This document shows positions 18,893 through 28,043 of a DNA stretch of 64,000 nt, in pieces. A program made the position numbers and the translations under genes. Position 1 is the stretch's first letter. Each line of letters opens with the position of its first letter. The notes beneath the pieces are model-generated. The model made no database searches and had not been told where the DNA came from. It saw nothing but the letters and a program-made list of their open reading frames with translations. Location: the NCBI GenBank assembly GCA_903840355.1, contig CAIMFJ010000004.1:372001-436000 (forward strand). Reading direction: 5' to 3'. The DNA comes from an uncultured Opitutia bacterium. Its GTDB lineage: Bacteria > Verrucomicrobiota > Verrucomicrobiia > Opitutales > UBA953.

Positions 18893-19720
18893 ATGCAACT
18901 ACGGTCACCGCAACTCTGGTTTGCCGTTTTGGGTTTGGCCCTGCTTAGTGGGTGCCAATCTGCTCCCATCACGGGTCGTTCGCAGTTCATCATGGTGAGT
19001 GAGACCGAAGTAGCTTCTTCGGCGGCGACGGAGTTCGCCAAGATGGCCAAACTGCCCAACGATCCTCACTTGGCGAAGATCAAAGAGATTGGTTTGAAGA
19101 TTGTCGCCGCCGCCCGGAAGGAAGACAAATCGGGCGTTTTGCCGCCGGCTAATAAGTGGGAGTTTGCGATTATTAATGATAAGACGCCCAACGCCTTTGC
19201 GATGCCAGGGGGCAAAATTGGTTATCATATCGGGATGTTCCCGTATTCGCCAACGGATGACGATATTGCCGTCATCTTGGGTCACGAAGTGTCGCACGTA
19301 CTTTGTCGCCATGGTGCGGAGCGCGTTTCGCAGTCCTTAATGGCGGCGAGTTCTTTGGCGGTAGTCGATTTAGCAACTGCGAGTAAGCAGTCTACGGCGA
19401 CACATGAAGAAATGATGCTCGCCTTGGGAGTCGGGAGTCAGTTGGGCGTGCTCTTGCCCTTTAGTCGTGCCCACGAGTCCGAGGCTGATCACTTGGGTTT
19501 ACTTCTCATGGCTCGGGCTGGTTATAATCCTGATGCGGCCCCCGCCTTCTGGCAGCGCTTTGCGCAAAAAGCGGGTAGCGGTGCTACTCCGGAATTTCTT
19601 TCGACACACCCTACGGACGCGACGCGGATTAAGCAGTTACAGTCGTGGTTGCCTGAAGCCCGGGCCCAAGTGCCTGCTAAGCCAGCCAGCACCACGCCCA
19701 CGACTCAGCCTGCTTCTTAA
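18893..19720 (+). CDS. M48-family metalloprotease, lipoprotein
   Basis: The 275-residue protein has a lipoprotein signal with the lipobox LLSGC (Cys about residue 21), so it is probably anchored to an envelope membrane facing the periplasm. The catalytic zinc motif HEVSH (GHEVSHVLCRHG, about 125-136) and the third ligand in HESEADHLG (about 190) define an active M48 peptidase of the single-domain YcaL/LoiP type. It follows the kinase gene by 12 nt and may belong to the export operon, or simply share envelope quality control with HtrA and SppA. The last 20 residues are Pro/Thr-rich. The stop codon lies inside a perfect 22-nt palindrome. Confidence 0.92.
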   Translation: MQLRSPQLWFAVLGLALLSGCQSAPITGRSQFIMVSETEVASSAATEFAKMAKLPNDPHLAKIKEIGLKIVAAARKEDKSGVLPPANKWEFAIINDKTPNAFAMPGGKIGYHIGMFPYSPTDDDIAVILGHEVSHVLCRHGAERVSQSLMAASSLAVVDLATASKQSTATHEEMMLALGVGSQLGVLLPFSRAHESEADHLGLLLMARAGYNPDAAPAFWQRFAQKAGSGATPEFLSTHPTDATRIKQLQSWLPEARAQVPAKPASTTPTTQPAS

Positions 19721-19729
19721 GAAGCAGGC
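19708..19729. other. Perfect 22-nt palindrome covering the M48 stop codon
   Basis: GCCTGCTTC (19708-19716) is followed by TTAA and by its exact complement GAAGCAGGC (19721-19729). In RNA this is a 9-bp hairpin on either strand, with the M48 stop TAA in the loop. No T-run follows on either side. It lies between two convergent genes (M48 and sppA), so it may act as a bidirectional terminator or 3' stabiliser. Confidence 0.5.
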
Positions 19730-19758
19730 GGCTTAGTAAGACTGCCAGCCGAGTACGA

Positions 19759-21579
19759 TTAGCGCAGGGGGATGCGCGTGGGGCAGGTCAAGTAAACGCC
19801 CTTGGGGTCGTTTAAGGTGCGTACGCCGCGAATCATTTCCGCATTGGCACGGAGGAAAATGAGGGCGGGATCTTTTTCGGTGCTAATCCGGGCAAAGAGC
19901 GGGTTCTCATTGTCGTTATCGGACAGAACCTTTTGTAGGAGATTCTCGCGACCCGAGTTCAGGCTGGGCACTTGCACGAGTTCGTATTGATTCAGCCCGG
20001 CTTGCTCTTTGGCCAAGGCGATGGCGTCGCGCAGACCCCCGAAGCGATCGACGAGGCCAATCGTTTGGGCAGTACTGCCAAGCCAGACACGACCTTGGGC
20101 GATTTCGTGCACCGCATCCCGTTCCATTTTACGACCATTGGCGACAATCTTTAAGAAGCTTTCATAGACATTATCTACGGTTGCTTGCACGACGGCCATT
20201 TCTTCCGGGGAAGCGGCACGATGCATTTCGAATAAATCCGCATAGCGGGCGGTTTTAATACCATCGGTGCCGAGGTTAATTTTCTTCGCTAATTCCTCGT
20301 AGTTAAAGTGTAAGCCGAAGACGCCAATCGAGCCCGTAATGGTGGCGGGATCAGCCATGATGGTCGTACCTTTGGCTGAAATATAATAACCACCGCTGGC
20401 GGCGAGGTCGCCCATCGAGACGATGACGGGAATCTTCTTATTAACCAAGAGGGCGACTTCGCGGGCGATGATGTCGCTGGCAAAAGCAGAACCACCAGGG
20501 CTATTCACCCGTAAGACGACGGCCTTCACCCGATCATCGCCACGTAGTTGGCGTAATTCATGAGCCAAACGGTCGCCTCCGACATCGGCGGGGCTACCCC
20601 AACCATCGACGATTTCGCCTTCGGCATAAACTACCGCGATGCGGCTACTGCCCTTCGGAAGGCGGACTTTATTGGCGTAGCGGCTCAGCGAGATTTGGCG
20701 GAAGGACGTACCGGATTCATCAGCCCCAGCTCCTTGGCGGCGCAGTTGCGAGATGAGTTCATCGCGTTGTAAGGCGCCATCAATGAATTTACGTTCTAAG
20801 GCGTTGTTAGCCGTGAAAACACCACCGTCATTGGCGGCACGATTTAAAGCGGCGTTGGTGAGTTTGCGCGACACGGCCACTTCGCTGACCACTTTTTTCC
20901 AGATGCCTTCTAAGAGTAAGCGGGTTTGTTCTTTGGCGGGTTCGCTCATGTGGTCGCCAATGAAGGGCTCAACCGCCGACTTATACTTGCCGACTTTGGT
21001 CACTTGTACCCCGACGCCGAGGAGTTTGAGGCTCTCGCCGTAATAACTATTATAGGAGGACAACCCCTTGAATTCCATTTCACCCGCGGGGTGCATGTAA
21101 ACTTTGTCGGCCGCACTTGCTAAATAGTATTCACCCTGGGTGGCGTTTTCGATCCAGCCGATTACGGGCTTTTTGGATTTTTTGAAGTCGAGGATGGCAC
21201 GGCGTAATTCACTTTTTTGGACTAAGCCGGCTTCGATTTCTCCGGAGATCAAGATGCCCGTGATATTTTTATCAGTCGCCGCTAAATCGATGGCTTGGAG
21301 CGCACGGTAGAGATCAACCGTAGGCCCGCGCTGACCACCCAAGAGTTGTAACCCTAAACTAGGAGTGCCGTTTTCAGGCGTATCGTTAATCGTGAGACCA
21401 TTGCCGATGACTAGCAACGTATTGGCTTTGACGCTCACGGGATTATTTTCGGTCGGACTCCCGATAGAGCTAATTAATCCAACCATGACGACCATGAGAA
21501 TAAAGCACGTCAGCACGCCGGCAACAAAGGCACCGAGGGCAGAAGCGAGTACAGATTTAAAGAATTCTTTCATGGGCAT
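19759..21579 (-). CDS. sppA: Signal peptide peptidase SppA (protease IV), long form
   Basis: SppA digests cleaved signal peptides at the inner membrane. The 606-residue protein is of the duplicated 67K type. An N-terminal membrane anchor (about 13-40) is followed by two tandem S49 domains. The general-base Lys is in YKSAVEPF (about residue 205) of the first half, and the nucleophile Ser is in NSPGGSAFASD (about 362) of the second. The start may be 21579 or 21573, both ATG. It converges on the M48 gene with a 38-nt gap containing a perfect palindrome end. Confidence 0.95.
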   Translation of the reverse strand: MPMKEFFKSVLASALGAFVAGVLTCFILMVVMVGLISSIGSPTENNPVSVKANTLLVIGNGLTINDTPENGTPSLGLQLLGGQRGPTVDLYRALQAIDLAATDKNITGILISGEIEAGLVQKSELRRAILDFKKSKKPVIGWIENATQGEYYLASAADKVYMHPAGEMEFKGLSSYNSYYGESLKLLGVGVQVTKVGKYKSAVEPFIGDHMSEPAKEQTRLLLEGIWKKVVSEVAVSRKLTNAALNRAANDGGVFTANNALERKFIDGALQRDELISQLRRQGAGADESGTSFRQISLSRYANKVRLPKGSSRIAVVYAEGEIVDGWGSPADVGGDRLAHELRQLRGDDRVKAVVLRVNSPGGSAFASDIIAREVALLVNKKIPVIVSMGDLAASGGYYISAKGTTIMADPATITGSIGVFGLHFNYEELAKKINLGTDGIKTARYADLFEMHRAASPEEMAVVQATVDNVYESFLKIVANGRKMERDAVHEIAQGRVWLGSTAQTIGLVDRFGGLRDAIALAKEQAGLNQYELVQVPSLNSGRENLLQKVLSDNDNENPLFARISTEKDPALIFLRANAEMIRGVRTLNDPKGVYLTCPTRIPLR

Positions 21580-21712
21580 TAAAGATGAGCGAGTAGGTTA
21601 GAGGACTTTGTCTATTTTTAGCGGGATGTTGTCATTTCGCCAACTAAAAGAGGCTTTTTTGTCATTTGTTTCCGCTGGTTTTTACACTTTAATGGGGTTA
21701 TTCATTTATTAA

Positions 21713-23164
21713 ATGACCGAGCCTAATCAAGAGTCCGGAGCTGCTACCTCTCGCAAAGCTTTGGCGATTAATTTAGATCGCACGGCCTACGGTGCTTTCG
21801 CGGAAATCGGTGCGGGCCAAGAGGTCGTCCGTCACTTCTTTAAGGCAGGTGGGGCTTCGGGTACGGTTGCCAAGAGCATTTCGGCTTACGACATGCGCGT
21901 GAGCGATGCGATTTATGGTCACCCCAAGCGCTACGTTTCGCAGGAGCGTTTAGAGAAAATGCTCGACCACGAATTTAGCCTGCTTGTTGACCGTTTGGCA
22001 GCGGATCGGGGAGCACAAACGCGCTTCTTTGCTTTTGCGGATACGGTGGCGACGACCCCCCATGATGGCAAAGGCCAAGGACACTCCTGGATTGGGATGC
22101 GCTTCCAAGATCAGCCTTTGGCGGAACCGAGCGAAGTGGTTTTACACCTTCGCTTGTGGGATAAGGATGCTGGCCGGCAGCAAGATGCCCTCGGGATTGT
22201 AGGGGTGAATCTCATTCACGCCGCGTTGAATCATCGTGAGACTGTTGACCAATTTTTGATGGCATTAGTCGACGATGTCGGGGCAGGTCGAGTGGAAGTG
22301 GAATTCGCTAATTTCCGCGGCCCAGCTTTTGGCTCTTTTGATAATCGAGCCACCGCCTTGCGTTTGGTCCGCTTAGGTTTAACCGATGCCGTGCTTTTTG
22401 GTCCTGAAGGTCAGCCCCAAGTTCCGAGCGAATATTTTTATAAGAAATCCGTCCTGGTTGCCCGCGGTAGTTTCCGCCCCGTTTCCTTAGTGAACGAAGA
22501 CATGCTGGCCTGTGCTTTGCGTAGTGTGCCTCAAACTGGACCTGATTTCGTCGCACTTTTTGAGATGTGCATTGGTTCGGACCCGCATCCGGAGTCCGAA
22601 TTAATTGACCGGATTCGCCTCGTCGGGGCGATGCAACACCCGCTCTTGGTGACCCGTCACCGTGGTTGGTATCGTCTGCCCGCTTATTTCCGGATGCATA
22701 CCACCGGCACCATCACGCTCGTGGCTGGGATGAACAACCTCGTCGATTTATTTAACCCCGAGTATTACACGCACTTAGATGGCGGCGTACTTGAAGCCTG
22801 CGGTCGGTTGTTTAAGGATGGGGTTCGCATTATGGTTTACCCCATGCGCGGGGATCAACTGCGCCGTCTGATTCTCGATCCTGTGGCTTGCAAGGTCTGC
22901 TTCCCTGATAGTTACGGTCATGTCGAAGCGGATTCCGTGGTGACGGCCAGCGATATCCAGATGCTCCCTGCGGTGGCGGGACTCTTTCAGCACTTGTTAA
23001 ATAATAAGTTCTTAGTGCCGATTACGGGGGCCGATGAGAAGGCCTTGGCTTGTCAGCCGCGGACGCTGGCTGAGCGTATTAAAAATAACACGCCGGGTTG
23101 GGAAAACGAAGTGCCGCCCTCGGTTGTCATCGCGATTAAAAGTCTTAAGTTATGGTCTAACTAG
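21713..23164 (+). CDS. Conserved cytoplasmic protein of unknown function, about 480 residues
   Basis: The 483-residue protein has no signal peptide or membrane segment. It resembles a widespread bacterial family of about this length whose database names vary and which I would not trust; I assign no function. Visible features are a conserved-looking N-terminus (INLDRTAYGAFAEIGAGQEV), acidic and aromatic motifs such as HLRLWDKDAGRQQDALG (about 143-159), and a C-terminal region with HVEADSVVTASDIQ. It is followed after 2 nt by a membrane-protein gene, with which it is surely co-transcribed. The leader is AT-rich (ATTCATTTATTAA before ATG) without a Shine-Dalgarno sequence. Confidence 0.85.
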   Translation: MTEPNQESGAATSRKALAINLDRTAYGAFAEIGAGQEVVRHFFKAGGASGTVAKSISAYDMRVSDAIYGHPKRYVSQERLEKMLDHEFSLLVDRLAADRGAQTRFFAFADTVATTPHDGKGQGHSWIGMRFQDQPLAEPSEVVLHLRLWDKDAGRQQDALGIVGVNLIHAALNHRETVDQFLMALVDDVGAGRVEVEFANFRGPAFGSFDNRATALRLVRLGLTDAVLFGPEGQPQVPSEYFYKKSVLVARGSFRPVSLVNEDMLACALRSVPQTGPDFVALFEMCIGSDPHPESELIDRIRLVGAMQHPLLVTRHRGWYRLPAYFRMHTTGTITLVAGMNNLVDLFNPEYYTHLDGGVLEACGRLFKDGVRIMVYPMRGDQLRRLILDPVACKVCFPDSYGHVEADSVVTASDIQMLPAVAGLFQHLLNNKFLVPITGADEKALACQPRTLAERIKNNTPGWENEVPPSVVIAIKSLKLWSN

Positions 23165-23166
23165 CC

Positions 23167-23769
23167 ATGCCTGCACCCCTCACGTCGCTTCCTGTTGCTC
23201 AAGAAACCGAATTAGCCTTGTCGGTTGAACGGGCTTATTCGGAGGCGGTGGTGACCGAGCGTTTGGGGGCTATCTGGGCGCTGACTTTGGCAAAGTGTTT
23301 TTCGGCGCAGTGGGCGATTAATTATTACCTGATTCCAGTGAATGGGGTGGTTTACATTTGGACGTTAACTTTGGCTATGTTGTCGGCGGCTTCGTTGTAT
23401 TACCTGCATGCCCATCAAGTGCGTTTAAAAGTCTTCTCCACGCATTTAAGGCTCCACGCCGCGATGATCCTAGGTGGGGTCGTCGCGCTGGGTTTTATTG
23501 TTTACGCTCGGTTCGCTTTAGGAGCCTTGAGCAATGCAACGGCCGCGGGCTTAATGTCCGCACTGATGGGCACTTGGTCTTTAGCTCGAGCTACCTTGCG
23601 TCGAGCCTGGGAGTTGTTCCTGGGTGCTTTGTTGTGGTGGGGCGTGGCGGGCGAGGCTCTGCAAAGTCCCAATGATAAAGCCCTGCTTTGGCTGGGCCTA
23701 GGCTTGTTGTTTGCTCAAGCCCTGCCTGCCTTTAGCGTCGCTGCCCGGACGGCTCGCCTGCGCGTTTAA
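23167..23769 (+). CDS. Unknown multi-spanning inner-membrane protein
   Basis: The 200-residue protein has about five hydrophobic segments (roughly 37-54, 58-77, 98-118, 125-160 and 170-192) after a short polar N-terminus, and no motif I recognise. It starts 2 nt after the preceding unknown gene, so the two form an operon and may act together at the membrane. Its stop codon overlaps that of the convergent LysR gene: both use the same TTAA at 23766-23769. Confidence 0.75.
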   Translation: MPAPLTSLPVAQETELALSVERAYSEAVVTERLGAIWALTLAKCFSAQWAINYYLIPVNGVVYIWTLTLAMLSAASLYYLHAHQVRLKVFSTHLRLHAAMILGGVVALGFIVYARFALGALSNATAAGLMSALMGTWSLARATLRRAWELFLGALLWWGVAGEALQSPNDKALLWLGLGLLFAQALPAFSVAARTARLRV

Positions 23770-24659
23770 GACTTGGGACCCGTGCGGTTAATCAAGTGAG
23801 CCATGAAACGCTTCATGGCCGGCGTGAGGACGCGTCCCTTGCGGTGTAAAATAGCTAACGGACGTGCCACCCGACGGTCGCGCAAACGGAGCATCACTAA
23901 GGTGCCTTGTTCGATTTCTTGGCGAATCGTGCCTTCGGGGACGAGGGCGACGCCTGCATCCACTTCAACGGCACGTTTGAGGGTTTCAATGTTATCGAAT
24001 TCCATCGATGGCTCGAGCTCGATGCGCTGTTCACGGAAGAATTGATCCAACGCCTTGCGCGTGGGGATGTCTTGGTCGAAGCCAATGAACTTGCAGCCTT
24101 GTAAGTCGACTAGGTCGATTTCCTTTTTGCCTGCGAGTTTGTGCTTCGGAGCACAGATGGCCACGAGTTGGTCTTCCATGAGTGGAATGATTTCCACCTG
24201 ACGCATCTTTTGAGGAAAAGCGACCAAACCAAAGTCTACGGCATTCGAAATCACATCTTCATAAACTAAATTAGAACGACGGTATTCCACGCGGACATTC
24301 ACATGTGGAAACTCTTGCATGAAACTTTTGACGTGAGGCGGCAGTTCGTGGAGGCCAATCGAAACAATCGTCGAGACATGCACGTTGCCGCTGACCACTT
24401 TGCGCATCTCTTGCATCTCGCTATCGACCTGTTCGTAGCGATTTAAGATGTCCTTGGCCGCTTCGTATAAACTACGACCTTCCCGGGTGAGCCGGAATTG
24501 CTTTTGGCTGCGGTCGACGATGAGCACATTGAAATGCTTCTCCATCGAGCGCAGTTGCTGGCTAACCGCCGATTGAGTGATGGTGTTAAGCTTGGCTGCC
24601 TTCGAGAAACTCTCGTTGTCGACTAGGTCGCGGAAGATTTTTAGGTTCTCTATATGCAT
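23766..24659 (-). CDS. LysR-family transcriptional regulator
   Basis: The 297-residue protein has the usual layout: an N-terminal winged helix-turn-helix (about 1-60, with ESFSKAAKLNTITQSAVSQQ), a linker helix (about 61-88) and a two-lobed effector domain (about 90-295). The effector is not predictable from the sequence. LysR proteins normally act on a divergent neighbour; here that is yggS-recN, 168 nt away, although autoregulation or control of the preceding unknown operon are equally possible. The 9-mer GGCAAATCG occurs at both ends of the intergenic region, just inside the start and near 24772. Confidence 0.95.
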   Translation of the reverse strand: MHIENLKIFRDLVDNESFSKAAKLNTITQSAVSQQLRSMEKHFNVLIVDRSQKQFRLTREGRSLYEAAKDILNRYEQVDSEMQEMRKVVSGNVHVSTIVSIGLHELPPHVKSFMQEFPHVNVRVEYRRSNLVYEDVISNAVDFGLVAFPQKMRQVEIIPLMEDQLVAICAPKHKLAGKKEIDLVDLQGCKFIGFDQDIPTRKALDQFFREQRIELEPSMEFDNIETLKRAVEVDAGVALVPEGTIRQEIEQGTLVMLRLRDRRVARPLAILHRKGRVLTPAMKRFMAHLINRTGPKS

Positions 24660-24827
24660 GGCAAATCGTTGGATTAATAAAACTTATAGACTTCCTGTTC
24701 AAGTGTAGTTTTACTTATCAGCCTTTCCTCTATCACTTTTAGTAAACCGACATAGGTAGAGTCTTTTACGGCAAATCGCTTCGACTAGGACTTGCCACCA
24801 CCCGTTTTCTCAATCCCTTTCCTTTCA

Positions 24828-25526
24828 ATGGTCACTTTCGACCAATTTAAAGCCAATTACGCTATCTTGCAGAAGCGTTTACACGACGCTTGTGTGAAAG
24901 CTAAGCGTCAGCCCGAATCGGTGCGCATTTTGCCTGTCACCAAGACGCATTCGGTCGAGGCGGTGGAGTTTGCGAGTCGGGTCGGGTTGACTTCGGTGGG
25001 CGAAAATCGCGTCCAGGAGGCCGCCATTAAGCGCCCGCTAGCTCCTGCAGGCATTCGTTGGGAGTTGATTGGTCACTTGCAGTCTAACAAGGCCAAGCAG
25101 GCCTTGCAGTTGTTTGAGGTAATTCAATCCGTGGATTCTCCCGAACTCGCCACGCGTTTAGGGCGCTTGGCTCAAGAGTTGGGTTTGCAACGAGGCGTCT
25201 TGCTACAGGTGAACTCCGGCGACGATCCCGCTAAGTTTGGCTGCGATTTAGCCGAGGCTCCACGTTTGTTAGAAGCGGCCTTAGCCTGTCCGGCTTTAAA
25301 AGTTCATGGCCTCATGGCTGTCGCCCCTTTGTCGGATAATCCCGGTGATGCCGAACGGACTTTTGCTAATTTGCGTCAATGTCGCGACGACTTGGCGACG
25401 CGTTTCCAGGTAGCCCTGCCAGAATTATCGATGGGCATGAGTGGAGACTTAGAATTTGCCGTGGAAGCAGGTTCGACATGCGTCCGGGTGGGCTCCATGC
25501 TCTTCGGTCAGCGCCCGCCTGCATGA
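24828..25526 (+). CDS. yggS: PLP homeostasis protein, YggS/PROSC family
   Basis: This small TIM-barrel protein binds pyridoxal phosphate and keeps its free level low. ATG 24828 gives 232 residues, matching the family; a TTG 36 nt upstream is less likely. The PLP lysine is in the VTKTHS motif (about residue 36), and the phosphate-binding segments GENRVQE and MGMSGDLEFAVEAGSTCVRVGS are present. The stop overlaps the recN start (ATGA at 25523-25526), so translation of the two is coupled. This differs from the frequent yggS location next to proC or cell-division genes. Confidence 0.96.
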   Translation: MVTFDQFKANYAILQKRLHDACVKAKRQPESVRILPVTKTHSVEAVEFASRVGLTSVGENRVQEAAIKRPLAPAGIRWELIGHLQSNKAKQALQLFEVIQSVDSPELATRLGRLAQELGLQRGVLLQVNSGDDPAKFGCDLAEAPRLLEAALACPALKVHGLMAVAPLSDNPGDAERTFANLRQCRDDLATRFQVALPELSMGMSGDLEFAVEAGSTCVRVGSMLFGQRPPA

Positions 25527-27187
25527 TTCGCCGTCTTCTGATCCGTGATTTAGCCTTAATGAATCGAGCCGAACTCGATTTAGGGCCGGGTTTCACGGTG
25601 GTCACGGGAGAGACCGGTGCCGGGAAGTCTGTGCTGTTGGGAGCCTTGTCCCTCTTGGCCGGAAATCGCGCCCCTAAAACCATCGTGCGTAAGGGGGCCG
25701 AGGAGTGTGTGGTCGAGGTGGAGATGGAATTGGCGTCCCCCGAAAGGATGGATGTCCTTTTGGCGGAACTGGATTTACCCGTCTGTGAAGAGGGGCTGCT
25801 TCTCTTGAAACGCAGTGTACATGCCACCAAGGCAGGTCGCATCGCCATCAATGGGAGCGTGGCTACGTTGCAGCAGCTGCAAAGAGTCGGCGAGGCCTGG
25901 ATTGATTTTCATGGCCCTGGAGAGCCCCAAAAATTGATGCGGAGTGACACTCAACTAGAGATGTTGGATTTGCATGCGGGCTTGGGAGCTACGCTCAAAA
26001 TTTACCGTCAACATTGGCAAGAATACCTGCAGCTGAAGCAGCAAATTGAGCAGGCTTCGCAGGGTGAAAAACTTTCAGAAGACGAAGCCGCCTTCTTGCG
26101 TACGCAGTTGGATAAAATGGCGAAGTTAGATTTAACTGAAGAGGCCATGGTGAAGTTGGAGCGCGATCATGCCCGGATTTCACAAGCGCAGGCCCTCGCT
26201 CAATGGATTGCCCAACTTGAAACGGGCTTGGGAGCTGAAGGGTGGGGCGAATTAGCTCCGAAATTACTCCGAGCGGCGGATGAGACGGCGAAGATTGATC
26301 CCGAAGCGGAAGGTTTGCGCGATCGCTTACAAGCGATGGCCGCAGAAGCCGAAGATATTCTAGCCGACTACGCCCGTTTGGCTCGTTCGCTTTCTCAGGA
26401 TGAAGCTGCGGTCGAGGAGTTAGAAGAAAAGATGAACCTCTGGTTAGATTTACGCCGTAAATACGGACCAGGGTTGGTGCAAGTTCGTGCCAAGAAGCAA
26501 GCGTGGGAGCAGCGCTTGGAGTCGCAGGGCGACGTTGAAGTGCGTGTCGAAAAATTAAAACTCGCCGTGGCGAAGTTGGAGAAAGATTTGCACCAGCAAG
26601 CGGCTAAGATTCATCTGCAGCGTGAAAAAGCTGCCGATAAATTAGCTGGGGCTGCTCGTAAGATGCTCGGCTCGCTGGGCTTTAAAAAGGCAGATTTAAA
26701 AATCGAAGTGACCGCCGCAAATTTGGGGCCTTTGGGGGCTGACGCGGTCCGGTTTCTCTTTTGTGCAAATGCAGGGCAAGACCTACTCCCGTTAGATCAA
26801 ATCGCTTCCAGTGGTGAGGCCGCTCGCGTGATGTTGGCTCTCAAGACGGTATTGGCTGCGGTCGATGCCACGCCCGTTTTGGTGTTTGATGAAGTCGATG
26901 CTAATGTCGGTGGTGAAATCGGAGCTCAAGTGGGTCGCGAATTAGCCGCCTTAGGCAAGGATCACCAAGTTTTCTGCGTCACCCACTTGCCTCAAGTCGC
27001 AGCCTTGGGACATGCCCATTTTGTGGTTAGCAAGACACAGGACGACCGTTCAACGACGGTTGAAATCAACGAAGTCCATTCTCAACGTGCCCAGCGCGAG
27101 TTAGAATTAGCCCGGATGTTAGGTGATCGTACGAGCAAGGTGGCTCGAGCTCACGCCAAAGAGCTTTTGGATGGCAGTAGCCAATAA
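25523..27187 (+). CDS. recN: DNA repair protein RecN
   Basis: RecN is an SMC-like ATPase recruited to double-strand breaks. ATG 25523 gives 554 residues beginning MIRRLLIRDLALM, the typical family N-terminus; the frame is open further upstream inside yggS. Walker A is GETGAGKS (about 31-38). Long coiled-coil arms follow (about 160-370). The C-terminal ABC half has SSGEAARVMLALK as signature and VFDEVDANVGG as Walker B, and CVTHLPQVAALG carries the switch His. No LexA-type box is apparent because the start lies within yggS. The convergent SDR gene begins 3 nt after the stop. Confidence 0.97.
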   Translation: MIRRLLIRDLALMNRAELDLGPGFTVVTGETGAGKSVLLGALSLLAGNRAPKTIVRKGAEECVVEVEMELASPERMDVLLAELDLPVCEEGLLLLKRSVHATKAGRIAINGSVATLQQLQRVGEAWIDFHGPGEPQKLMRSDTQLEMLDLHAGLGATLKIYRQHWQEYLQLKQQIEQASQGEKLSEDEAAFLRTQLDKMAKLDLTEEAMVKLERDHARISQAQALAQWIAQLETGLGAEGWGELAPKLLRAADETAKIDPEAEGLRDRLQAMAAEAEDILADYARLARSLSQDEAAVEELEEKMNLWLDLRRKYGPGLVQVRAKKQAWEQRLESQGDVEVRVEKLKLAVAKLEKDLHQQAAKIHLQREKAADKLAGAARKMLGSLGFKKADLKIEVTAANLGPLGADAVRFLFCANAGQDLLPLDQIASSGEAARVMLALKTVLAAVDATPVLVFDEVDANVGGEIGAQVGRELAALGKDHQVFCVTHLPQVAALGHAHFVVSKTQDDRSTTVEINEVHSQRAQRELELARMLGDRTSKVARAHAKELLDGSSQ

Positions 27188-27190
27188 GGC

Positions 27191-28000
27191 TTAGGCCTTG
27201 GGGTGAATCCGAAGCTTCTGGATGACTTTGTAGCCAACCGCTGCCGTCCAGCTTTTGGGCAGACGCGCTGACCAGAAGGCGAGCAAGCGATTTTTCCAGC
27301 CTGTGATGACAATGGGGCGAGAGCGCACCATGCCCCAAAGGGCTTCATCCACGCACTCCGCTGAGGTTTGACCTCCTAGACCGGTGGGGGCTTTGAGTCC
27401 TGCCGCTCGCCAAAAGTTGGTAGAGACCGGGCCCGGGCAAATCGCCACACAGCGTACCCCATGAGCTCGTCCTTCAGCGTCCAAGGCGACGCTCCAATGT
27501 AAGACAAAGGCTTTGGTGGCAGCATAAACCGTCATGAGTGGAGTGGGCTGGAAGCCCGCTAGAGAGGCAACCGTTGCGACCTGTCCGCCTCGGCGCTTTA
27601 GTTCATCCCACAGTAAAGTCGTGAGGTGGACGACTGCACGCACATTGACGTCCATCATCTTCAAATTGTGGCTCAAATCTGGAGCTGGAAATTCACCGTA
27701 AGACCCAAAGCCGCTATTATTAACCAATAGCATACGCCCTTCACGGGGCATTAGTTTTTGTAATTCACCGACAACCTTCTCTAAATCAGTCGCTTGAGAG
27801 AGATCACAGGTAAGATGAGTAAACTTGAGGGTATTCGTCAGGCCGGTTGGGGCGGTACGAGAGAGGTTGAAAACCTGTGCGGCGGTGCCAGAATTCTCTA
27901 TGCGCGAGAGAATTTCGCGACCTATGCCTGAAGAAGCTCCCGTGATGATGATGCAAGAGAAACTCTTGAAGAATTCATTAATGGAAGTGGTACGCGACAT
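27191..28000 (-). CDS. Short-chain dehydrogenase/reductase
   Basis: The 269-residue protein has a Rossmann fold with the nucleotide motif TGASSGIG (about 19-26), NNSG (near 93) and the catalytic YxxxK (YAATKAFVLHW, about 150), so it should be an active NAD(P)H-dependent oxidoreductase. The segment after the catalytic Tyr and the basic C-terminus (SARLPKSWTAAVGYKVIQKL) resemble the YqjQ/DltE-like subgroup; the substrate is unknown. The start may be ATG 28000 or ATG 28021; the former leaves more room for the divergent hpf promoter. Confidence 0.9.
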   Translation of the reverse strand: MSRTTSINEFFKSFSCIIITGASSGIGREILSRIENSGTAAQVFNLSRTAPTGLTNTLKFTHLTCDLSQATDLEKVVGELQKLMPREGRMLLVNNSGFGSYGEFPAPDLSHNLKMMDVNVRAVVHLTTLLWDELKRRGGQVATVASLAGFQPTPLMTVYAATKAFVLHWSVALDAEGRAHGVRCVAICPGPVSTNFWRAAGLKAPTGLGGQTSAECVDEALWGMVRSRPIVITGWKNRLLAFWSARLPKSWTAAVGYKVIQKLRIHPKA

Positions 28001-28043
28001 GGTCGGGAGTGCTTTCGCCATTCATCAGAACACTAAAAACATA

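Noticed and set aside
24660-24827. LysR binding site (T-N11-A) between lysR and yggS
   Set aside because: Several matches to such a loose pattern exist by chance and none is part of a convincing dyad; the repeated GGCAAATCG is only noted.
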